Positions 1 to 9,500 of a stretch of 64,000 nt of DNA are shown here, piece by piece (position 1 is the stretch's first letter; each line of letters opens with the position of its first letter). The DNA comes from Sternotherus odoratus (Eukaryota > Chordata > Testudines > Kinosternidae). The stretch is taken from NCBI GenBank assembly GCA_032164245.1, contig JAVMKO010000009.1, positions 80,671,212-80,735,211 of the forward strand. The letters are read 5' to 3'. The position numbers were made by a program, and so were the translations under genes. The notes beneath the pieces are model-generated. The model ran no database searches. It worked only from the letters and a program-made list of their open reading frames with translations, and had not been told where the DNA came from.

Positions 1-384
1 GTTAGGATAGTCTTTTTGGTATCTTATTTTAGCCCCTATTCTATTATTCTCTTTTCCTAGAATGTTAGTCTCTGATGTGTGAAACCGACTGTCTCGGATG
101 CATGTCCTTTCTTTATCACAGCGGCCATATCTTCAAAGACCTCTGGGAGGTTAGCTGAATATGACCTCCCTAGGCCAACGCTGTCTTTAATGAAGCCGAG
201 AAAAAAGCTGTGTCTGAATGGGGTGCTTATGGGCCACGTTTTCCTTACAACAGTGAATGTATTTTAAAATGTTCCATTTCCCTCCAAGTCACAACTAAAA
301 GATACACCGGCTTCTGAACTATTGCAATGGAGAAAATGTGCTATGTTCCAGTGAAAACACGCACTTTTTGATTTCCAATTACAG
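1..384 (+). other. MCF2 intron (partial)
   Basis: Intronic sequence before the last DH exon. The preceding DH exon is not in the window. Short open frames here show no resemblance to DH sequence. Confidence 0.7.
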
Positions 385-510
385 GAGTTGCTAAAATACA
401 GCACAAGCTGCGATGGTGTTAAAGAGTTGCAAGAAGCCCTGGTTGCAATGTTGGATTTACTAAAATCAGTCAATGACTCTATGCATCAGATTTCAATAAC
501 AGGTTATGAC
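385..510 (+). CDS. MCF2: MCF2 exon: last helix of DH domain
   Basis: 126 nt, phase 0 to 0, 42 residues starting ELLKYSTSCDG and ending MHQISITGYD. It corresponds to the C-terminal helix of the DH domain. The acceptor is ttccaattacag and the donor gtaagt. Residues LLKSVNDSMHQI are the same as in human MCF2 as I recall it. Confidence 0.92.
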
Positions 511-3500
511 GTAAGTACAACTGGGTAATGAAAGACCTTTTACTCCAAAGTTCTGGGCATCTCGGTGGGAATGGCTTGAGGCCGAACAGACAGGGAATAA
601 ATAGAGTCTAAAATGAATAAATATGATGTTAAAAAGTAAAACGGACAAGGCGGTTACAAAATGAATAAGATGGGAAAACTCTTCTGGGTGTCGATCTTTC
701 CTCTAATCGCATTGGTTGGGTCAACACTTCCTTTTCTTGTTTCCATGCAAAGGGCATGTTGCAGATGCAGTCACAGAGCAGAGCCACTTGGTGGCACAAT
801 CTCTGTTTCCCTCCTGGTTCACCCAATAACTCACAGTCAGGGGTTTTTCATAAAATTCCCCTCTTGGGGTCTAATTTCTTAAATCCTCCTGAAACACAGT
901 TCCTTCGGACTCTTCCAGGCTCAAGCACATGTCCTTCCTGAGGCTTTAGGTCATGGTTTCTTGTTCCCCCTAAGCAGGGAAGCTCTGCGGGTCCCATTCC
1001 AGCCCCTGGCTTCTCCAGAAACTCCTTCTTCCCCTTGGGTCTTTCCTAGGTTCAAACTGGATTCAAATTACTCCCTCTCCCAACCCTCCCGTGAAGTTGG
1101 AACAAGGTATTCACAACCCTCTTTCCTGGGCTGTGCGTCACTCCTGAACAGTTTCCACAGCTTCCCAGTTCTTCCCCCCTGTGGACCTCCTCCCCTTGGA
1201 ACAGGGTAACTACAGCCCTCCTTCCTTGTTCTGTGCAATTGACACAGACCAATTCTGGCAATTGGTCCCCATTTCCAGCGTGGTCTGCTGATCCTTCCAG
1301 AGAGACCTATTCTTAGAGCAACCCGGGCTTGGGATAGGGTTGGCTGGCCGTGGGATGCACCTGCCCTTAAAGGGGACAGACCACCCTGCTACAGGGTGTG
1401 TTTTAAATGTTCAACCGGTGATTATTTATTTGTTGTATTATTACCAGGGGGACTTGAGTGAACTTGGAAAAGTATTGATGCAAGGATCATTCAGCGTTTG
1501 GGCAGGACACCGGAAAGGCCCTACCAAAATGAAGGATCTTGCCAGGTTCAAACCAATGCAGAGGCACCTCTTCCTGTACGAGAAAGCCCTGGTGTTTTGT
1601 AAGAAGAGAGAGGAACATGGAGATGTATATGATAAAACCTCTTCATACAGTTTTAAGCATTTTTTGAAAGTAAGGAAAACCTAGTAACAATGGGAAATTG
1701 CATGTATGTAATAAACAGGTGCAGGTGTGCGGAATTTTGTAAAATATCAATTTGAAGGTCCAGTTTGGCAATGGAATATGACCCAGAAAAGAGACATAGA
1801 TAGGATTTGTTCACCCATATTCCTTTTCTGCATCCAGGGGTGAAATGCTTTCTCAGAAGTTCGTGGCAAACTGGGTATTTATAACCCAAAGTATTTGGAA
1901 ATCACCTGCAGAAACTAGGGAAACTAATTAGCACCTTGCTTCCTATTTTCTTGAGGATATCTTTCATAATTACGGATAATGGAGCCAACGTTTTAAAACA
2001 GATAGGAACAGAAGGTGGCCTAATTTGTACATTGTCTCTCTCATTCAGAAAGCTCTGTGTTTGGGACTATGCAACACAATACATCATTGCTAGAGCTGGT
2101 TTGAAGCAGTACATTGCAGAAGTGTTTGTCCTTTTTTAACCATCTGATTATTAGCTATGAATTCCTAGCGCCTTGTGCTGTAAAAGCGATCAAGAAGCAT
2201 GTTAATGCACATACTTTTAATACCTGGATTGTTCCTCTAAATATTGCTCAGTATCCATTGCTGGTGAGGCAGCAATCTGATGGTATGTTTAAGAGGTAGG
2301 GCAAAGGCTTCCTTGGCAGCTAGACCTCTCTAGGGTTTTAATCCTAGATGAATCACTGGCTCTGTTTGTCTTTGTACAAGCCACATGATCTCTCTGTGCC
2401 GTGGTCACCTCCAGTCAAAAGTGGTTTTGGTTTTGGGAAAAAAGTGGTTTTCGGCCTGATTTTCAGAGTGGCTGAGCTCTCCCCGCTGGAGATCTGGGAG
2501 CCTGCTGCCCGAGGGCACTCAGGTTGTACATCCCTCCCTCCCTCAGACCTTTAATGGTAGACCTGGTGAAAAGCAGAACTGTGCCGACCCTTGGATGCTG
2601 TGTCTGAAATGAGGAGGGGGTTGGGGTTATTTTTTAAATCTTCTCCTCAGTGGGAAGTTGATGCACAAACTGTGGAGAAGGCTTGAGACTCAGGCCTGTG
2701 ATCCCTCTATTAAATCACTCTCACTGATCCATGGATGTTCTGGAAAGTCCCAAAAGGGGCACTGCTAGCTCCAAGAAACCAGCAATAGATGTTACAAATG
2801 GTCAAGCAAAAAGCCCAGTGTGAACAACTGTAGATGACCACTTTCAGTCATGACTGAAAATAAACATTTTTGGTGAACTTCGTTAATTTGGGGCTGGGGG
2901 TGAGGGAAATGAGGGGATTGTTTAAGATGAGCACAAGGTGTGGATTCCTGGTGAAGACATTTGGTTTTCAGAGTAGAATAAAAGTACATGGGCTTCTTTT
3001 TAAACAGATGAATGCGGTTGGAATCACTGAAAACGTGAAGGGGGACCATCGAAAATTTGAGATCTGGTACAGCGGAAGAGAAGAGGTGTATGTTGTGCAG
3101 GTGTGTGATTCTTAAAATGTCGTGTTTGTTTTTATATCCTCGGAGTGCTGTTTAAACTCATGGACGTTCAGCTGAGAATTGCCTGTCTCTTTGTGAACTG
3201 GGAACTTTGGCTGGCAAATATGTTTGGACTGTTTCTGTTCCGCTCCCTCGCGGCTCTATTAGCCCGGTAATGATCCAATAGATTAATAGAATAGGTTCTT
3301 CATTGCCTTTGGTTAGTGGCAGCTGCAGTGGGCCATGCTTAAGATTAAGAACATAAATTAGCTCCTTAATATCTTGCCAGACAGGCCGCCTTGTAGCCCA
3401 GGCTCCCAGGGAGTGTGTTCCATTTTGGAACCATTCACTGTGTCCAAAACATAATATTGCAGATTTTTGGGGGGCGTAGTGGGGGATTTTCCTCCTGATT

Positions 3501-6500
3501 CAATTTTTTTTGCAGAACTACAAGTCTGTTTCTCAGCAACCTTTAATTGATACCCCTTCCAAAACACATGGTCGCACTGAAATGTCACTGCAAGATGTGA
3601 CACATCTTTCTTCAAAACTTTTTACCTGTATTGTAAGATAATTTTATTAACTCTCTGGATGAAATCCTGGCGTCATTGAAGTCAATGGCAAAACTCCCAA
3701 TGATTTCATAGGATTTCAACCAAAATTTTTGTCTGTATATCTATGGGTGTGTAGGTCGCCTGGGGAGACAATATGTGCAGATTGTTATGTCTGATCACAG
3801 GCAGCGAATCCATAATTAAAACAGTACTCTACCGAGAGGAGAGGACTGGAAACAGAGCCTTTTGTTCCTGTTCAAATCCGGCATTGGACATTAGCTAATC
3901 TATTCAGTGGCTTTTATGAACGAGGTCATGGAACGGCTACATTATTTAATAAACGTGTGAGAAATGCACCATTGCAGTTAGGTAACAGAATTGCTTCCCA
4001 TGATAGGTGTTAGGCTGTGGTGTTGATTGCATCAGAAACTGTTATTTTCAGAAGCTTACAGTTCATCTATAAAACAAGGTCTCCTGGCCTGACTGCATCT
4101 CTTCCTAGATCTTTTGTGTGTGTGTGTGTGGGGGGGGGGGTGTTCTGGCCATTTTTTAAACAAAAATTTTGAAAGAAAATGTTTGGTTGGCTTGATATTT
4201 ACCTGAAAATCCAGTTGTAAAAGCATTGACACTTGGTGTTTTGAAATGTGTATGGTACTGTATTGCCTTAGAATTCTGAACCAGCTCCGTTTTTCACATT
4301 GAAATGTGGTAGCTGATTACTCCCAGGCAGGTTTTGGCTTTTGGGTGTTTTGGAAAAAGAGTTAATGAGACGTGCCCATGTGCTTTTGACGGCATCCCTT
4401 CTATTGAGATGAGCGCTACATGATTTCTGTTTGCAGTACAACCTTTGCTATCTGAATGTAATGGAAAATTGTAAATAATTTTGGAGACTCAGAACATTTT
4501 CAATATAATTAATAGTCATCAGAGGCTATAACCTTGCTCTGGATAATAAGGATTTTTGAGTTTAAATAACAGAGGCTCAACTCAGTTTTATAATGGGGGA
4601 TTCATAAAAGCCACCAAATTTCAAATCATTCTCCTCTTTCAGGCCCCAACAGTAGACGTGAAGATGGCATGGTTAAGTGAAATGAGAAAAATTTTGTTCA
4701 AGCAGCAGGAGCTTATAAAAGGTACATTGGAACAATTTCCTGCTGGGGTTCACTACAGCCGAACCTTTCTGATGCTCACGTTGCTAATCTGCAAACCCAG
4801 AGAAATAGCGTCACTCCCCTTTTCACAAACGATCAAATAGCTGACGTGTCTCCTATTACTGATACTTCATTACTTTGAAGGAAAATGTTGTAGTGCACAT
4901 GCTTGCATAACAGGCAGTATTATTATAAGTAAAGGCAAATTGCCCTTATGGAAAATAAATCAACATAATCCTTTTCTGATGTCAGCATCTTGATATTTTT
5001 AAATTTCATATTTGTTCTCTTTATTCAGCAAGGTACTAGAGAACCTGCCTCATCTGAGGGACATGAGTAATCCTTTGTAATACGGTTGGGATGCCTACTA
5101 ACAGACCATGCTGAATCAAAGCCTAACTGTCCAATTTGCAAAAAATCCAGCTGATCTGCAGTTATTAGTGCAAATGAATGAGCTCCTATTTTGCCTTGAA
5201 CTACCATTGAGCAGTGATCTCTGCAAAAAAGTCTGATGTTTGAAGTAACAGTTTGTCTGTTTGGAGTGGGTGATGTTGCTGAGTGATTTAACCAATAACA
5301 TTAAACTAACACAATGTTTGCAACCTACTCACAGTTGAGAAGAAACAACCTGGTGTGTTTACAGACCAGATCCAACTTTCCCCTCAGCTGGGTGATGGGT
5401 AAGTCAGATGAGCTCTACAGATTTGAGGGGAAAAAATTGTTATCTATCTTCGCTATTTATTGATGCCGTGCAAAAGGGCTGGAAAGGTGGAGCAAGGCCT
5501 TAAAATCCCCGTATCCAGCCGGAGAGGAGTCCACTGGTGCAGCACTGTGGAAAACAGCCATAAGGCTGCCCCTTGCGGGACCTCCTTGCAAGCCCTGGCA
5601 TAGGAATGCAGCAGGGGGGCGTGTGGGGATGAAGCCACAGCATGCAGTGCAGCGGTGGTTCTGGCCAGGGCTGAAGAAGCGGCTACAGTTTAGAAAGGCA
5701 CCCGGAGTGGCTTAAACCCCATCCCCCTCTCCGGAGCTGTGAATTCTGTGCTGCTTAAAGCCCTAGCACAGAATCTCATCCTCTTTAAAACAGGTATAGG
5801 AAGTCCATGTTGATTGGTGCACGGAACTCCCATAGAAATAACCACACCAAGTTTTGCATTCAGAAGGACATTTCCTATAATCTCAGCAGGTAGGGTATAG
5901 GCAGAAGAAATGTACAGTTGATGTAGTACTTGCACTTGGAGAAGCAATTGCTTTAGCATTGTTTGCCCCACCCCCGAACCAATACGGACATCGAGATTAT
6001 ATGCCACTATAGTCATTGATGTATTCAAAAGCACCTTGAAGTACCTGCTTAGATCCTTGGCGTGCCAAACTGAACAGGCTTCACCAATATTTGAAAATGA
6101 AAACAATGACGTATTTCTTTTATACGTTTCAGAAAGCAGCATAGAGCCTCCATAAGCTCAGAAGAGAATGATTCTGAACGCACCAGTCCTGTAATGTTGG
6201 ATAGCATCAGTTCATCACCACAGAGCAAGCCAGACCAAAGTACGTACAAGTTTGAAAGATCTTTCTGTGTGCATAATATTACACTGATATGCGTTCTATT
6301 CCAAACCAACCGCTGAAAAATATATCGGTTACTTAAACTAAGGCCCTAAATAACGTATTTTCTTGCAGGTTGGTCTAGAATGTCACAATCTGTGGAAATC
6401 TGTGAAGGGCTTGAGGACTGGTCCAGCAACAATTACCTGTCTAATTGCTCAGACACCGAAGAAGAAGATGGGAGCCAGTTGGTTAGTGATGCATCTAAAA

Positions 6501-9500
6501 ATGCTTTATTTCAAGGGTACTAAATAGTTTGTCTGAGGATATCCACTATCAGACTTCTCCTGCCTTTTGTGTATTGGTGTATGAGTGTCGTCGTAGCCAT
6601 GGTGGTCCCAGGATATTAGACAGAGAAGGTGGGTGAGTTCATATCTTTTATCTGTTGGTGACCTGAAGAAGAACCGTGTGTAAACTTGAAAGCGTGTCTC
6701 TCTCATCAACCGACGTTGGTCTAATAAAAGATATGACCTCACCAACCTTGTCTCTTTGTATATTGGACAAATTTTGGTTAAACTGCCTCTTGAAAATGCC
6801 CCCCTAAATGTTGCGTGTGCATATGAACTCTAAGTGGCTTGTGGCAAACAAGAAAAAGGATTTGTGGGGGAAAATGGACACTGTTGTGCAAAAAGTGATA
6901 AAGAATGAAAAGTCATATTTGGAGCTGACCTGGGCACTGTGGAGAGACAGTAAATGCTTCTGAATGTACCATAGCTGTCCGGGATTTGGACATAAGAACG
7001 AGGAAGGGGAAACTATCTTTCAGTATACCCAGACATGTGATTTGGTAGTCATTAATACACTTTTCACTAAGAAGGAAGAACATTTGATTACCTATAAGAG
7101 TGAAAGGCTGAGGGTGCAGATACGTCACTTCCTGATAAGCCAAGCTGAGCTGAAGAACATCCACGCCCTGTCAGGTCATCTTAAGGGAAAACGTTGCGTA
7201 GACTTGCTGGTTCTTGACTCTGGAAACATATTATACATGAGAAGAAAATAGTCCAAAGCAACACAGCAAGCCAGCGGTGGATGCTTAATAAAGTTAGCAA
7301 GGCGTTTAAAATGAAAGGGTTGGGAAAGATCTCTTTAGAAGGGCTAAGAGAAAATATGAATCAATGGCAGATCATATTGCAAGCAAAACTCAAGTATGTG
7401 CAAAGCCCCCCCTTGGTGAAACAAGAGCAAGAATCTTTTTCTCCAGTTAGAGCTGGTGGTGGATTGAGAAAGTTTCAGGGTGCATCAAGGGGGGAAAAGT
7501 GTTTAAACTTTGTCAAGCAATGCTCTAACGGCAGGGGTTTCCAGACTATGAAAAGAAGAAAGAGAAGGCAGCCGCTGAGGCTAAAGCTGTGTCAGGCTTA
7601 TCTGCCCATCTTGAAACAAAGCAGGGTGAGAAATAAAAGATATACAGAGTGGCAATAAGAGAAGTAAAGATATTGGTGAGCCCAAGTCACTAAAGATGAA
7701 AGTGGAAATATGTTAATCAGTGAGACCAAATTACGAAATGGTGGAGAAATTATTTTGAAAGGCTTCTGAATGAAGAGAATCCAAGAGAGCCATGGCTAAT
7801 GATAAACCCACACCAGGAACTGATGGCACCAGTCCTTGAGGTAGTTGAGGAAACATTGAACAACATGAAAAATAAGAAAGCTCTTGGCCCTATTGGCATA
7901 TCAGCAGAAATATGGAAGCACCTAGGGTGTAAACACATCTCTACTTGTCTCCTCTACTGTTCCTCAGTGTAAAACAATTTCGAGTGAGGCTTTTTTCCCA
8001 AGCAGCATCAATATCTTAAGCACATTCAAGCACTCTCTACAACTTGCTGCACTAGTTCACTTGATGAACCGAATAAAAACTAAGACATGGAAGTTACAAC
8101 ATTACCAGAAGACACAAGCTTCGTTTTTCTTTTCACTACTAATTGTATTCGTGAAGAAGAAAAAAAGTAGTTCTCAGCACCACTTAATTTGACTTTAATA
8201 GCATGTTATCAGTTGCTGCGTGTGTTACAGTAATTGTCTTTTGTAGATAAAAATGTGTTTATAGAAGTGTTAAGAAAGCAGGTTGCATAGGAATACTTAT
8301 CTCCAACATTGTTGCATGCTTGCTTATTATTATACATAAGCCAAGAATGGTACCACTTTCCCCACAGCAGCCAGGAATAAAGACTATTAAAAAATTAATT
8401 ACACCGTGTTGTGGAACAGAGTTCTTGTGAAGTACTTTTTTTTTTTGTTAGTCTCCAGGAAAATATAAAGCCCTAGCAGACTGCAAGAAAAGAGGATCGG
8501 AGGACCTGCTGGTTAAAAACGGGGATTTAATTCAACTTTTGCATGAGGACGGTGAAGGGCAATGGTAAGTATTTTAGAATTCTTTTACCTTATCTCCAGG
8601 AACCTTCAAGGTAACCGCTCAATCCAACTTAACTCCGAATAGATCTCATGTACCTTTGGTCGTGTGTGTGCTCTACTGGAAAGCTACAGAATTAGCATAG
8701 GTCTGAACTTCAATCATCGGGAGCTATTTCAGCTTGAGTGGACATCTAGATTAGTGAAGCCCCCTGAGTAATTACCTAGAATTCTGTGCGGGAGGAGGCC
8801 TTGTACAGTATGCTTTGAAGTCCATACTGTCATGGCCTCACTGCTCTACTATCTGAGCTAGCTTGCCTCTGTCTACCTGAGCTGCAGTCACATCCATTTA
8901 CTGCAGGATAGCCAGACCCTTAGCCCTGGTCTACACTGGGGTGGGGGGAAGGGAAGGTCGATTTAAGATATGCAACTTCAGCTACAGGAATAGTGTAGCT
9001 GAAGTCGACATACTGAGATCGACTCACCGCGGCATCTTCGTGGCAGTGAGTCGACTGCTGCCACTCCCCCATCAACTCCGCCTGTGCCTCTCACACAGGT
9101 GGTGGAGTACAGGAGTCGACAGGAGAGCGCTCGGGGATTGATTTATCCCATCTAGACTAGATGCGATAAATCAACCCCCCGATAGATCGATTGCTACCCG
9201 CTGATCCGGCGGGTAGTGTAGACATAACCGTAGACTCCTTACACATGGTGTATTCCATTCTTATTGATCTGGACACTGTGGTTGAGTTTCCTTTTCCTTA
9301 CCAGCTTGAATGAATCATGTTAAAATCAAACACGTTGAGAAAGACCTTTTTAAACATCTGATGTTTCTGTTTGAAGCATGGGTGTGAATGACTGCTCTTT
9401 GCCTTTGTCCTCTCCCTGTCCTCAGCAGCTCAGCTCTGGGTCTTGTTCCTCTGGGACAATTAATAATAGCACTTAGCGGTTACAAGCCTTTTTTCCTCTT

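Noticed and set aside
1340..1684. 114-codon open frame as a single exon
   Set aside because: Only 1448-1669 is the MCF2 exon; the frame extends into introns on both sides.
6960..7945. Functional LINE protein
   Set aside because: Frameshifts and stops throughout; only relic similarity.
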